Positions 43,368 to 52,372 of a stretch of 64,000 nucleotides of DNA are shown one piece after another. Within the stretch, counting starts at the first letter, position 1, and each line of letters begins with the position of its first letter. Origin of the DNA: Falsigemmobacter intermedius (GTDB lineage: Bacteria > Pseudomonadota > Alphaproteobacteria > Rhodobacterales > Rhodobacteraceae). The stretch covers positions 156,686 through 220,685 of the forward strand of contig NZ_SBLC01000003.1 in the NCBI RefSeq assembly GCF_004054105.1. The letters run 5' to 3'. Under the pieces are notes generated by a model that did not search any database, had not been told where the DNA came from, and was given only the letters and a program-made list of their open reading frames with translations. The translations under genes were made by a program, and so were the position numbers.

Positions 43368-44209
43368 GCTACAGCTCTCTCTCAGAAGCCATGGCGAAGA
43401 CCCTGGCCCGCGCCCGCGCTGTTTTGCCGGAAGGGCCGGATCAGATCCTTGATGCGCGGATGCTGCTGGCCCATGCGGCAGGGCTGACGCGCGATAAGCT
43501 GCACCGGCTGGAGCTTGCGGATTTCACCCCCGAATTTGACGCGCGCTATGATGCGCTGATCGCGCGGCGCGCCAGGGGGGAGCCGGTGTCGAAAATTCTC
43601 GGCTACCGGGATTTCTGGAGCTACCGGTTCCACGTCACCCCCGATGTGCTCGACCCGCGCCCCGAGACCGAGTGCCTGATCGCGCTGGCGCTGAAAGCAC
43701 CGTTCTCGCAGGTTCTGGACCTTGGCACCGGAAGCGGGGCAATCCTGCTGACGCTGCTCGCCGAACGCCCGGGGGCGAAGGGGACGGGGGCCGATCTCTC
43801 TCCGGCGGCCCTTCAGGTTGCGGCCAAAAATGCCGAAGCGCTGGGCGTGGCAGAGCGGGCAGATCTGATCGTCTCGGACTGGTTTTCGCAGGTTGAGGGG
43901 CAGTTTGATCTGATCGTCTCAAACCCGCCCTATATCGCGATTGAGGAAATGTCGGAGCTGTCGCGCGATGTTCTGGGCTTTGATCCGCGTATGGCGCTGA
44001 CCGATGAAGGCGACGGGCTGAGCGTTTATCGTCTGCTGGCGGCGCAGTCCGGCGCCTGGCTGCGACCTGGTGGCCGCATTATCGTGGAAATCGGCCCGAG
44101 CCAGGGCGCAGCGGTGCGTGAATTCTTTGAGGCTGCGGGATTCGCCCAGGTGCAGGTGCATCCGGATCTGGACGGGCGCGAGCGCAATGTGAGCGCAATC
44201 AAAGGCTGA
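43364..44209 (+). CDS. prmC: Release factor glutamine methyltransferase
   Basis: 281 residues. N5-methylates the GGQ glutamine of release factors with SAM. An N-terminal helical domain is followed by the Rossmann fold: [16 protein letters not shown] as the SAM site and the catalytic [17 protein letters not shown]. Overlaps prfA by four bases (ATGA), the common prfA-prmC arrangement. Confidence 0.96.
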   Translation: MSYSSLSEAMAKTLARARAVLPEGPDQILDARMLLAHAAGLTRDKLHRLELADFTPEFDARYDALIARRARGEPVSKILGYRDFWSYRFHVTPDVLDPRPETECLIALALKAPFSQVLDLGTGSGAILLTLLAERPGAKGTGADLSPAALQVAAKNAEALGVAERADLIVSDWFSQVEGQFDLIVSNPPYIAIEEMSELSRDVLGFDPRMALTDEGDGLSVYRLLAAQSGAWLRPGGRIIVEIGPSQGAAVREFFEAAGFAQVQVHPDLDGRERNVSAIKG

Positions 44210-44450
44210 CTTCCGCTCAAAGTCAAAAAAACCTCGGTGAAATCCGTAAAATTCAGCGGAATTAGCCAGAAACTGCTTGCGCCTGCGTTTCTGGCGTGCT
44301 TTCACAACCTCAGCGCAGGCAGAGACCCTTCGGTCCTGTTGCGCGTTACAGCCCGCAAAGCGTCGACCCGATTGCCCGTTTACCGGGGTTCAGCTTCAGG
44401 ACAGCCTGCGCAGTCCGGGTCAGCCATATCAAGGCCGGAATACAGGACAC

Positions 44451-45359
44451 ATGAGATCCTCCAAGTCCCGCTCGCGTTCGAAACAGAACCGCCCGCGTAC
44501 TATTGGTAATATCGTCAACCGGGTGTTCGACAGTTCGGGCCCCGATGGGAAAGTGCGTGGCACTCCCCAGCAGATTATCGAAAAGTATCAAGCCCTTGCG
44601 CGTGATGCTCAGCTGTCGAATGACCGCGTTGCAGCCGAAAATTTCCTGCAGCACGCAGAGCATTACACCCGTATGCTCGGCGAAGCGATGCGCGAGATGG
44701 CGGCAGAACAGGAAGCCCGCCGCCAGTTCCAGGGCCAGCATGGCAACGGGAATGGCAATGGGAATGGCAACGGCTATGGTCACCATCAGAACGGTGGCCA
44801 GCAGGGGGGCGATCGTCCGTCCTGGCAGTCGCAGAACCGTCGTGATGACCGCTCCTCTGATGAGCAGCCCGAGATTGCGCCGGTACCGGTCTTCCCCTTT
44901 GAGGACGCTGACGCCGGTTCCGCAGATGTCGGACTGGTCGAAACGCCGGAAGATCGCGCAGTCGCTGAGGCTGCACCCGTTCTTCTGACCGAAGAGGCAG
45001 CACAGCAGCCCCGCGAAACCCAGGGCCGCGAGCCCCGCTCGGGTGAGCGCCAGCCGCGTGAGCCGCGTGAACCGCGCGCGGAAGGTCAGCGCCGCTCGGG
45101 TGCGCCGAAGCGCGAAGATGACCGCCGTCAGGACCCCAAGCGTGAGAACCGTCGCAAAGACGATCGTCGCAGCGAAGAGCGCAAGCCGCGTGACCTTGCT
45201 GTGACCGAAGCTGAGGCCGTCTCGTCAGAGGCACCCGTTGCTGAGGCCGAAAAAGCACCGCGCGCCGCAGCCAAACCGCGCCGCGCGCCCGCAACCCGCA
45301 CGCGCGCTAAAGCCGCAGCAGATGCGGAAGCCGCTCCGGTCCCCTCGGCTGAGGAATAA
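44451..45359 (+). CDS. DUF4167 domain protein
   Basis: 302 residues from ATG 44451. The conserved DUF4167 domain is the first 80 residues: RSKQNRPRTIGNIVNRVFDS, VRGTPQQIIEKYQALARDAQ and AENFLQHAEHYTRMLGEAMR. It is followed by an Asn-Gly repeat (NGNGNGNGNG, 44746-44775), then a long disordered, highly charged Arg/Glu/Pro/Ala region. The basic head and charged tail suggest RNA or ribonucleoprotein binding (inference); no function is established. Position next to prfA-prmC is conserved in alphaproteobacteria. The longer open frame from 44277 has no start or conserved sequence. Confidence 0.9.
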   Translation: MRSSKSRSRSKQNRPRTIGNIVNRVFDSSGPDGKVRGTPQQIIEKYQALARDAQLSNDRVAAENFLQHAEHYTRMLGEAMREMAAEQEARRQFQGQHGNGNGNGNGNGYGHHQNGGQQGGDRPSWQSQNRRDDRSSDEQPEIAPVPVFPFEDADAGSADVGLVETPEDRAVAEAAPVLLTEEAAQQPRETQGREPRSGERQPREPREPRAEGQRRSGAPKREDDRRQDPKRENRRKDDRRSEERKPRDLAVTEAEAVSSEAPVAEAEKAPRAAAKPRRAPATRTRAKAAADAEAAPVPSAEE

Positions 45360-45385
45360 GGGCGGCACATGCCTTCTGAGACAGA

Positions 45386-45413
45386 CGGGCCCCCTCGGGG
45401 CCCGTTTTGCTTT
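45386..45413. terminator. Terminator between the DUF4167 and PAS genes
   Basis: CGGGCCCC / GGGGCCCG hairpin with TTTTGCTTTT after it; it lies in the gap between the two convergent genes. Confidence 0.85.
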
Positions 45414-45418
45414 TCGTC

Positions 45419-46090
45419 TCAGCCCTTCACCAGCCGCAGATAGGGTGGTTGAGCCGGGGCGGTCGACGCGCCTCCACGCGGCAGGCGCTCCGCCTCTTCA
45501 AAGCGTGGCTGCCGCGCCGGAATGACACCCTTTTCTGCGGGCGGCACCTCGCGGAAGCGGCTGTTTTCCAGCCCGAAGCGCAGCACGCGGCCTGCGGGGC
45601 GGGCCTCGCTGATCAGGCAGGCAATGGCACGGTCGCAGCTGCCGTCACGCCCGGTCATCGGCAAAAGCAAAAGTCGTGTGGCGATGCTCTGGCGCAACAG
45701 GCCTGCCGGGGTGGAAAGATCCATTTCCAGGATCGCGGGACGGCGGAACACTTCCTCAATCCGGGCGGCCACCGCGCCGCGGCTCTCGGGGCTGATCAAT
45801 GCGGTCAGCGGCATGCCTTCGGGGCTGAGGCCGAAAAGATCGCTGACCGATTGCCCGGCAAGGCGAACCCGCAACTGGCCGGGGGCGATCCGTTCGAGCA
45901 GGATAAGATGGTTAAGGATATCAGCGACACCCCGGGGATCAAAGCGGCTGCGCTCGGGCAGCAGGCGGGCCTCGCCGCGCAGCGCCAGCCAATAGGCTTC
46001 CAGTTGCGCGAAGGCTGCGGCCTGGCGGGGCAGCGCGCCGCCCTGAAGCAGCGTGAAGATCTGACCTGATCTGCCGGTGACTCCGCGCAT
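45419..46090 (-). CDS. PAS-domain protein (PAS_5 type)
   Basis: 223 residues. The PAS_5 block of alphaproteobacterial single-domain PAS proteins is recognisable: LEAYWLALRGEARLLPERSR, FDPRGVADILNHLILLERIA, RVRLAGQSVSDLFGLSPEGM and PLTALISPESRGAVAARIEE. There is no attached kinase, cyclase or HTH domain. Such proteins are of unknown function and may sense a small molecule. Convergent with DUF4167; the following upstream region (46091-46321) holds no other recognised feature. Confidence 0.85.
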   Translation of the reverse strand: MRGVTGRSGQIFTLLQGGALPRQAAAFAQLEAYWLALRGEARLLPERSRFDPRGVADILNHLILLERIAPGQLRVRLAGQSVSDLFGLSPEGMPLTALISPESRGAVAARIEEVFRRPAILEMDLSTPAGLLRQSIATRLLLLPMTGRDGSCDRAIACLISEARPAGRVLRFGLENSRFREVPPAEKGVIPARQPRFEEAERLPRGGASTAPAQPPYLRLVKG

Positions 46091-46321
46091 GATATCTCTC
46101 CGAACCTCTCCGCCCGGGCAGGAAAGCCGCCGGGCAGACCACTGAGTAAACTTCCCCGCCGATCGGGCCGGGATGGATCAGATTATAGCCGGATTTCTCG
46201 AAAATTCTTCACATTTCCGAAGATTTGGTTAACCCGCTCAGCGACCGCCGCTGACCGGAGCTTCGCTCCCCCTTGCTCAGGGCGGCGCTGCGGGCCTATC
46301 TGTTGGCAAAGGAGATCCGCC

Positions 46322-46531
46322 ATGCGCCGCGAACTGACCCTTCACCTTCCCGATATGAGCTGTGGGCATTGCTCTGCGGCTGTCACTGAGGCGCTGAAGG
46401 CGCTTGATCCCGAAGCCCGGGTGGGCGTCGATCTGGCGGCCCGCCGCGTGACCTTGAACACGTCTGCGCCTGAGGCAGAGGTGATTGCCGGGCTCGATGC
46501 CATCGGCTTTGAGGCACGTCCCGCGCTTTGA
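46322..46531 (+). CDS. Heavy-metal-associated domain protein (CopZ-like)
   Basis: 69 residues, a single ferredoxin-fold HMA domain. The metal-binding MSCGHC (MxCxxC) is at residues 12-17, followed by the usual helix AAVTEALKALDP. It likely delivers Cu(I), but no copper ATPase or CueR gene is beside it. It is followed by a RarD-type transporter on the same strand. Confidence 0.85.
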   Translation: MRRELTLHLPDMSCGHCSAAVTEALKALDPEARVGVDLAARRVTLNTSAPEAEVIAGLDAIGFEARPAL

Positions 46532-46632
46532 TCGCGGCTGCGGCTGCGCCCTGAACTGACCCGGTGCCGGTGTCACAATCGGCATTTCCGAAATCTTGCG
46601 GGCAGGCGGTCCCTGCGCGTCAGGAGAGCATA

Positions 46633-47556
46633 ATGACCGATACGACCCCCCTTCGCCGTCCGGCGGATCGCGACGATCCGCGCGGCTTCGCTTACGCGCT
46701 GGTCACCTACATGTTCTGGGGGCTGATGCCGCTTTATGTGGCGCTGCTCTCGCATATCCCCTCGCTTGAGGTTCTGGCGCATCGGGTGCTGTGGTCGCTG
46801 CCGCTGTCGCTGGTGGCTCTCGCGCTGATGGGCAAACTCGGTGCGCTGGTCCAGGCCCTGCGTGAGCCGCGCACGGTAATGATGGCGGCGCTGGCCTCGA
46901 TGGTGGTGACCGTCAACTGGGGCGTCTACATCTATGCCATTCATATCGGCCAGGCGATGCAGGCGGCCCTTGGCTATTATATCAACCCGCTTTTCTCGAT
47001 CCTGCTGGGCTTTCTGCTGCTCGGCGAGCGGCTCAGCCAGCTGAAATGGCTGGCGGTGGGCTTTGCCTTCGCCGCCGTGGTGGTGCTGGCGGTGGATGAA
47101 GGCGAGCTGCCCTGGCTTGCGATTTTGCTGATGGTCAGCTGGGGCTTTTACGCCTATTTCAAGCGCTCGCTTCCCGTTGGCGCCAATGAGGGCTTCGCGC
47201 TGGAGGTGCTTTTGCTCTTCCCCTTCGCAATCGCTTATCTGATCTTTGCAGAGATGCAGGGCTGGGCGCTTTTCCCGCATACGGGTTTTAAAGATTTTGC
47301 GCTGCTTTTCGGAATGGGGCTCTGCACGGCGCTGCCGCTGATCCTTTATGCCAATGGCGCAAAGCTGCTGCGTCTGTCGACCATCGCCATCATGCAGTAT
47401 ATCTCGCCGACCTGCATTTTCCTTGTGGCGGTTTTTGTCTTTGGCGAGCCCTTCGGCCGCGCCAAGGCGATTGCCTTCCCGCTGATCTGGGTGGCGATGA
47501 TCCTTTATGTCATCGCCCTGGTGGCGGAGGGGCGCGCCCGTCGGCGCGGCCTCTAA
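46633..47556 (+). CDS. rarD: RarD protein, EamA-family transporter
   Basis: 307 residues with ten predicted membrane helices in two EamA halves. The RarD signature is ALVTYMFWGLMPLYVALLSH, with LAHRVLWSLPLSL and VNWGVYIYAI. The substrate is unknown; a chloramphenicol sensitivity link is reported for the E. coli family founder. ATG 46633 has GGAGAG immediately upstream; an earlier in-frame start lacks this. Confidence 0.9.
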   Translation: MTDTTPLRRPADRDDPRGFAYALVTYMFWGLMPLYVALLSHIPSLEVLAHRVLWSLPLSLVALALMGKLGALVQALREPRTVMMAALASMVVTVNWGVYIYAIHIGQAMQAALGYYINPLFSILLGFLLLGERLSQLKWLAVGFAFAAVVVLAVDEGELPWLAILLMVSWGFYAYFKRSLPVGANEGFALEVLLLFPFAIAYLIFAEMQGWALFPHTGFKDFALLFGMGLCTALPLILYANGAKLLRLSTIAIMQYISPTCIFLVAVFVFGEPFGRAKAIAFPLIWVAMILYVIALVAEGRARRRGL

Positions 47557-47560
47557 ACTC

Positions 47561-48655
47561 TCAGGCGGGGCGGCTGATCTGTCCGCCGCCCACTGCCGCG
47601 GCCACGCCCGTGGTGCCGGGGGCCGAGGTGGGCAGACCCCGCGCCACGCGCACAGCGAGGAAGGCAAAGGCCTGGGCCTCCAGCATATCCCCGTCAAAAC
47701 CTGCGGCCTCGACCGGCCTGACCGGGCAGGGCAGGCGGGCGTTCAGTTCCGACATCAGAACCGGATTGAGCCGCCCGCCCCCCCCCGTCAGCACCTGCGA
47801 GGGCGGTGCGGGCAGGAGGGTCAGCCCGGCAGCCACGGCGGCAGCCGCGGCTGCGGTCAGCGTGCGGGCGGCATCGGCATCGCTTAAGCCTGCGACACTT
47901 TCGCTCAATCCGCTGAAGGCGTCGCGGTCGAGGGATTTCGGTGCCATGCGGAAGAAGAACGGATGCTCGAGAAACCGGGCGATCAGCGCCTCATCGGCAC
48001 TGCCAAGCGCGGCAAGCGCGCCGTTTTCATCGCGGTCGCGCCCAAGGCGCTGTTGCATCAGATCATTGATCGGCGCATTGGCGGGGCCGGTGTCAAAGGC
48101 AAAGACCGCGCCGGGGGTATCGGGGCCTTTTTCAGACGGATCGGCCCAGGTCAGATTGCCAACCCCCCCGAGGTTTAAAAACACCACCGGATCAGCGCCC
48201 AGCCGTTTTGCCAGGGCGAAGTGGTAAAAGGGGGCCAGCGGCGCGCCCTGGCCGCCCAGTCGCACATCGTCAGAGCGGAAATCCCAGACCACCGGCAGCC
48301 CAAGAGCCTCGGCCAGCAGCTGGCCATTGCCCGCCTGATGAGTGCCGCGCCCGCCGGGATCATGGGCGAGCGTCTGGCCGTGAAAGCCCACCAGCTCTGC
48401 GCCGTCAAAGCGTGACAAAAGCTCGGCATGGGCGGCCTCGGTCACTTCGGCTGCGGCGCGGACTTCGGGGGTGCCGGGCCAGTGGCCAAGTGCGGCGCGC
48501 AGGATGGCCTGTTCGGGCAGGGAATAGGGGCGGAAGGCCGAGGGTCCGAAGTCAAAGACCGTCTCGCCATCGGTCAGCAGCATGGCTGCATCGACGCCAT
48601 CGAGCGAGGTTCCTGACATCGCGCCAAGCGCCCAGACCGGCTTTGCCTTCAACAT
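47561..48655 (-). CDS. anmK: Anhydro-N-acetylmuramic acid kinase
   Basis: 364 residues. Phosphorylates and hydrolyses 1,6-anhydro-MurNAc to MurNAc-6-phosphate in cell-wall recycling. The phosphate-binding loop is [15 protein letters not shown] near the N-terminus; other conserved blocks are [19 protein letters not shown] and [11 protein letters not shown], with [12 protein letters not shown]. Start ATG 48655, with AGGGAAAG upstream. Divergent from tyrS by 64 bases, a widespread arrangement in proteobacteria. Confidence 0.94.
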   Translation of the reverse strand: MLKAKPVWALGAMSGTSLDGVDAAMLLTDGETVFDFGPSAFRPYSLPEQAILRAALGHWPGTPEVRAAAEVTEAAHAELLSRFDGAELVGFHGQTLAHDPGGRGTHQAGNGQLLAEALGLPVVWDFRSDDVRLGGQGAPLAPFYHFALAKRLGADPVVFLNLGGVGNLTWADPSEKGPDTPGAVFAFDTGPANAPINDLMQQRLGRDRDENGALAALGSADEALIARFLEHPFFFRMAPKSLDRDAFSGLSESVAGLSDADAARTLTAAAAAAVAAGLTLLPAPPSQVLTGGGGRLNPVLMSELNARLPCPVRPVEAAGFDGDMLEAQAFAFLAVRVARGLPTSAPGTTGVAAAVGGGQISRPA

Positions 48656-48719
48656 CTGCTTTCCCTTGTGGATTTGGGGGGCTATACCCTGCTGCACCCG
48701 AAATATGGATGATCTTGCC

Positions 48720-49970
48720 ATGACCTACCATGCCAAATCCGAGTTCCTGCGCGTCCTCTTCGAGCGCGGCTATGTGGCCGACTGCACCGATTATCAGGCG
48801 CTGGATGAAGCTCTGCTGAAAGGCGTGGTGCCGGCCTATATCGGTTATGATGCGACCGCAGCCTCGCTGCACGTCGGGCATCTGCTGAACATTATGATGC
48901 TGCGCTGGCTGCAAAAGACGGGCCACAAGCCGATCACCCTGATGGGCGGCGGCACCACCAAGGTGGGGGATCCCTCGTTCCGCGCAGATGAGCGTCCGCT
49001 GCTGACGCCCGAAAAGATCGATGAAAACATCGCCGGCATGGGCAAGGTCTTTGCGCGTTACCTTTCCTACGGGGAGGGTGCGGGCGATGCCATTATGCTC
49101 AACAATGCCGAATGGCTGGATAATCTGAACTACCTTGAGTTCCTGCGCGACATCGGCCGGCACTTCTCGGTCAACCGGATGCTGTCGTTTGAGAGCGTGA
49201 AATCGCGTCTCGACCGCGAGCAGTCGCTGTCGTTCCTCGAGTTCAACTATATGATCCTGCAGGCTTATGACTTCCTGGAGCTGAACCGCCGCTATGGCTG
49301 TCTGCTGCAGATGGGCGGCTCGGATCAATGGGGCAATATCGTCAACGGGATCGATCTGACGCGCCGGGTGCTTGATAATTCGATCTTCGGGCTGACCTCG
49401 CCGCTGCTGACCACCTCGGACGGCAAAAAGATGGGTAAATCGGCCAATGGCGCGATCTGGCTCAATGGCGATATGCTGAGCCCCTATGAGTTCTGGCAGT
49501 TCTGGCGCAATTCGACCGATGCCGATGTCGGTCGCTTCCTGAAGCTATATACCGAGCTTCCGGTGGAGGAATGCGAGCGTCTGGGCGCGCTGCAGGGCTC
49601 TGAGATCAATACTGCCAAAATCATCCTGGCCAATGAGGTCACCACGCTGCTGCACGGGGCAGAAGCGGCGGCTGCGGCAGAGGCGACGGCGCGGGAAGTG
49701 TTTGAGAAAGGCGGTATCGGTGGCGATCTGCCCACCATTCTGATCCCGGCAGGGGAAGCGGCTGAAGGCATTTCGCTGGCCCAGCTTTTCGTGCGCGCCA
49801 AACTCGCGCCCTCGGGGAAAGAAGCCCGCCGTCTGTTCCAGGAAGGCGGCGCGCGTGTCAATGACGAAGCCGCCACCGATGGCGGGCGCATGATCAGCGC
49901 CGAAGACCTCAAGGAGCCGCTGAAGCTTTCGGCCGGTAAAAAGCGTCACGCACTGGTGATGCTGGGCTGA
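48720..49970 (+). CDS. tyrS: Tyrosyl-tRNA synthetase
   Basis: 416 residues, class Ic. HIGH-type motif [10 protein letters not shown] and KMSKS-type motif KKMGKSANG; the tyrosine pocket includes [16 protein letters not shown] and [17 protein letters not shown]-terminal S4-like domain binds the tRNA ([20 protein letters not shown]). ATG 48720 is chosen; an in-frame ATG at 48705 would add five residues. A strong terminator follows. Confidence 0.96.
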   Translation: MTYHAKSEFLRVLFERGYVADCTDYQALDEALLKGVVPAYIGYDATAASLHVGHLLNIMMLRWLQKTGHKPITLMGGGTTKVGDPSFRADERPLLTPEKIDENIAGMGKVFARYLSYGEGAGDAIMLNNAEWLDNLNYLEFLRDIGRHFSVNRMLSFESVKSRLDREQSLSFLEFNYMILQAYDFLELNRRYGCLLQMGGSDQWGNIVNGIDLTRRVLDNSIFGLTSPLLTTSDGKKMGKSANGAIWLNGDMLSPYEFWQFWRNSTDADVGRFLKLYTELPVEECERLGALQGSEINTAKIILANEVTTLLHGAEAAAAAEATAREVFEKGGIGGDLPTILIPAGEAAEGISLAQLFVRAKLAPSGKEARRLFQEGGARVNDEAATDGGRMISAEDLKEPLKLSAGKKRHALVMLG

Positions 49971-49991
49971 GATCCGCGGTATCGGAGATAG

Positions 49992-50026
49992 AAACCCCGG
50001 CACGGTGAGCGTGCCGGGGTTTTTTC
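49992..50026 (+). terminator. Terminator of tyrS
   Basis: AACCCCGGCAC / GTGCCGGGGTT around the loop GGTGAGC, followed by six T. Confidence 0.92.
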
Positions 50027-50079
50027 ATTGGGCCCGTCCTTTTCTTCGCGGATGCAGCGCGGCGCGGCCGGGCGAAGAG

Positions 50080-50106
50080 AAGATGAGTATTTCAGAAAAG
50101 CCAAAG
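50080..50106. repeat. Dispersed intergenic repeat, single arm
   Basis: AAGATGAGTATTTCAGAAAA followed by GCCAAAG is the reverse complement of the right arm at 9594-9621 with one substitution. It lies between the convergent tyrS and DUF1476 genes. Confidence 0.8.
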
Positions 50107-50132
50107 ACGCAGGGCGCGCGCCTGGGGCCGGG

Positions 50133-50447
50133 TCAGGGCTCCAGCGAGAGCTGTGAGCGCGCCTCAGCGAGGAGGCTCGCCATGCGCAGGCGGATCGTCG
50201 CCTCATCGACGCGGCCGGCGAGATCGACGGATATTTTGCGAAAGACATCCTCGTCGCCTGGCTCCTGCAGATCAGAGCGGGCCACCTCGCGGGCGTAGTC
50301 CTCGGCCTCGGGCCCGGTTTTGCCGAGGATCCCTGCGGCCCATTCGGCCAGAAGGCGGTTTCGGCGGGCGCTGGCTTTGAACTGCATCTCTGCATCATGG
50401 GCGAATTTGTTTTCAAACCCGCGTTCACGGTCATCGAAAGTGGTCAT
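50133..50447 (-). CDS. ATPase inhibitor subunit zeta (DUF1476)
   Basis: 104 residues. In Paracoccus the zeta subunit binds F1 and blocks ATP hydrolysis, inserting its N-terminal helix between catalytic subunits. The family signature is at the N-terminus: MTTFDDRERGFENKFAHDAE, then RRNRLLAEWAAGILG and EAEDYAREVARSDLQEPGDE. The long frame from 50993 is not used upstream of this start. GAGAT is located upstream. It is divergent from purC and 7.4 kb from the F1 genes encoded in the same window. Confidence 0.93.
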   Translation of the reverse strand: MTTFDDRERGFENKFAHDAEMQFKASARRNRLLAEWAAGILGKTGPEAEDYAREVARSDLQEPGDEDVFRKISVDLAGRVDEATIRLRMASLLAEARSQLSLEP

Positions 50448-50516
50448 GAGAGCGATCTCCTGAGACGTCACTTTGTAAATATGAGCAGCAGGACCCTGCA
50501 TCACAAGGGGCCTGCC

Positions 50517-50545
50517 TTGCGGCAGGGCGGTATCTGCACTATGAG
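50517..50545 (+). promoter_or_regulatory. Predicted promoter of purC
   Basis: TTGCGG (50517-50522) and TATGAG (50540-50545) are 17 bases apart. A leader of about 35 bases would follow before the purC ATG. Confidence 0.5.
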
Positions 50546-50585
50546 GGCGGCAAAGGGGGGATCCACTTCCCGGATCCGAGGTTTT

Positions 50586-51344
50586 ATGGCACGTCGCAAA
50601 AAAGTCTACGAAGGCAAGACGAAGATCCTTTATGAGGGGCCGGAGCCTGGCACCCTTATTCAATATTTTAAGGATGACGCTGCCGTTCAGACCACCAGTC
50701 GGCCGGCACCTGCCGACGGGCGCGGTGTGTTGAACAACCGCCTCTCTGAGTTTTTCATGAACGGGCTCAATGCCGTGGGCATTCCGACCCATTTCATGCG
50801 CCGTCTGAATATGCGCGAGCAGCTGATCCGCATGGCTGAGATCATTCCCGTGGTGATCACCGTGCGCAATTATGCGGCCGGGGATCTGTCGACGCGGCTT
50901 GGCATTCCTGAAGGGGCGGCACTGCCGCGCCCGATCGTGGAATTTAACTTCAAAGACGACAAGCTGGGCGATCCACTGGTCACCGAAGAGCATATCATTG
51001 CTTTTGGCTGGGCCGCGCAGCAGGATCTTGATGACATGGTGGCGCTGGCGCTGCGGGTCAACGACTTCTTGTCGGGTGCCATGCTGGCGGCAGGTATTCG
51101 TTTGGCCGACTTCCGTCTGGAGGCCGGGCGGATCTGGGAAGGTGATTTCATGCGACTTGTCGTTGCCGATGAGATCAGCCCGGACAGCTGCCGTCTTTGG
51201 GATCTGCGTCAGGGGGATACGGACCGCGACGGCAATGTGCGCGAGCCGGGTCCGCTGGCCGATGTTTACACCGAACTGGCGCGGCGTCTGGGGGTTTTGC
51301 CCTCAAATGTCACGCATACGACCAAACCTACGCTCATCAACTGA
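50586..51344 (+). CDS. purC: SAICAR synthetase
   Basis: 252 residues. Step 7 of purine synthesis: CAIR + aspartate + ATP to SAICAR. Motifs: KKVYEGKTKILYEG (ATP site), YFKDDAAVQ, VVITVRNYAAGDLSTRLGI and LEAGRIWEGDFMRLVVADEI. The N-terminus MARRKKVYEGKTK fixes the ATG at 50586. Followed after 13 bases by purS. Confidence 0.96.
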   Translation: MARRKKVYEGKTKILYEGPEPGTLIQYFKDDAAVQTTSRPAPADGRGVLNNRLSEFFMNGLNAVGIPTHFMRRLNMREQLIRMAEIIPVVITVRNYAAGDLSTRLGIPEGAALPRPIVEFNFKDDKLGDPLVTEEHIIAFGWAAQQDLDDMVALALRVNDFLSGAMLAAGIRLADFRLEAGRIWEGDFMRLVVADEISPDSCRLWDLRQGDTDRDGNVREPGPLADVYTELARRLGVLPSNVTHTTKPTLIN

Positions 51345-51357
51345 AAGGCCCTCGGCG

Positions 51358-51603
51358 ATGTCCCTGAAAGCCACCGTTCATGTCATGCTGAAAGACGGCG
51401 TCCTTGATCCCCAGGGTGAGGCTGTGCGCCACGCTCTCGGCACCCTCGGCTTCGCCGGTGTGGATGCGGTCCGTCAGGGCAAAGTGATTGAGCTTGACCT
51501 TGCCGCGACCGATGCGGCTGCCGCTGAGGCTGAGGTCAAGGCGATGTGCGAGAAGCTGCTCGCAAACACCGTTATCGAAAAATACACCGTCTCGATTCGC
51601 TGA
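51358..51603 (+). CDS. purS: FGAM synthase subunit PurS
   Basis: 81 residues. Small subunit that links PurL and PurQ in the three-part FGAM synthase. Family features: ATVHVMLKDGVLDPQGEAVR, HALGTLGF and KVIELDL, ending EKYTVSIR. Usually purQ follows purS; here the operon ends after purS at a terminator, with a convergent MarR gene, so purQ and purL must be elsewhere. Confidence 0.92.
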   Translation: MSLKATVHVMLKDGVLDPQGEAVRHALGTLGFAGVDAVRQGKVIELDLAATDAAAAEAEVKAMCEKLLANTVIEKYTVSIR

Positions 51604-51623
51604 GGCGGGGCAGGATCAGTCTG

Positions 51624-51654
51624 ACGGGCGGCGGGGCAACCTGCCGCCCGTTTC
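51624..51654 (+). terminator. Terminator of purC-purS
   Basis: CGGGCGGCGGG / CCTGCCGCCCG stem (one wobble) around GCAA, followed by TTTC. Confidence 0.75.
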
Positions 51655-51723
51655 GCATTTGGCTTTATTTGCAAGGCGCCCGCTCGCACACCGGGGGCTC
51701 GACAATGAAACCCGGCCCGCCCG

Positions 51724-52290
51724 TCAGCGCAGTTTGGGCGGCGTGTCTTTGTTAAAATTGACGCAAAGAAGTCCGGTATCGCAGGCGGCAAGGACACGGG
51801 ACATACAGGCGCAAAAGGCGCTTTGCGGTGTACCTTCAAAGTGGCGGCAATCATGGCATGTGCCGAAGGAGGGAGCCTCGCGCAGGGAAGCCAGGGTCGC
51901 CACCAGCTTCGGCAGCGCCTGCCCGAGGCAATCCCGGGTTGCCGGTTCAAGCCCGGCCACAGCGCGGATCAGATCGCGCAGCGGATCCTCTGACAGGAGG
52001 GAGCGCCCCTCCTCGGTCACATCATAGCAGACCACCCGGCCGTCGCTGAGCTTGCTGCCGCGGCAGATCAATCCCTTACTTTCCAGTGCCTTAAGTGTCT
52101 GGGTCGCGGTTCCGCGCGTGGTGGCGTGAAAGCTGGCGAAGGCGGAAGGGGTGCGCGAAGCCGTATTGGCGCGCGCAAGATAGCGCAGCGCCGTCCATTG
52201 CGCCGGGGTCAGCCGGGCATTCTGGTCCTCGGTGCGGGCGGCGCGGCCAAGGTGGATCAGCAGTTCGGAGATTTCTTCAGCGCTCGACAT
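51724..52290 (-). CDS. MarR-family regulator with cysteine-rich C-terminus
   Basis: 188 residues. Winged helix-turn-helix core: SELLIHLGRAARTEDQNARL, LTPAQWTALRYLARANTASR, then the recognition helix region ATTRGTATQTLKALESKGLI and the wing SDGRVVCYDVTEEGRSLL. The C-terminus adds CHDCRHFEG, CACM, AACD and LLCVNF: six cysteines plus a CxxCxxH motif able to bind zinc or sense redox state. The ATG at 52290 coincides with the predicted transcription start, so the message may be leaderless. It faces a sigma-32-type gene across overlapping promoters that hold two TTTCGA palindromes, the likely operators. Confidence 0.88.
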   Translation of the reverse strand: MSSAEEISELLIHLGRAARTEDQNARLTPAQWTALRYLARANTASRTPSAFASFHATTRGTATQTLKALESKGLICRGSKLSDGRVVCYDVTEEGRSLLSEDPLRDLIRAVAGLEPATRDCLGQALPKLVATLASLREAPSFGTCHDCRHFEGTPQSAFCACMSRVLAACDTGLLCVNFNKDTPPKLR

Positions 52291-52296
52291 CCAAAA

Positions 52297-52325
52297 CAAG
52301 TAGCGTTTCGAAACTGGTTTGACAA
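52297..52325 (-). promoter_or_regulatory. Promoter of the marR-like gene with internal palindrome
   Basis: On the minus strand TTGTCA (52325-52320) and TACTTG (52302-52297) are 17 bases apart. The perfect palindrome GTTTCGAAAC (52305-52314) sits within the spacer. The -35 box overlaps that of the opposite promoter. Confidence 0.6.
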
Positions 52326-52356
52326 TCTGATTTGAAATGATAGTTTCGAATCGAAA
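52319..52356 (+). promoter_or_regulatory. Promoter of the sigma-factor gene overlapping a second palindrome
   Basis: TTGACA (52319-52324) and TAGTTT (52341-52346) are 16 bases apart. TTTCGA-A-TCGAAA (52344-52356) covers the -10 box and start site. The same half-site TTTCGA is found in the spacer of the opposite promoter, as expected of one regulator controlling both genes. Confidence 0.6.
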
Positions 52357-52372
52357 TCAAATGGTGATCGTG

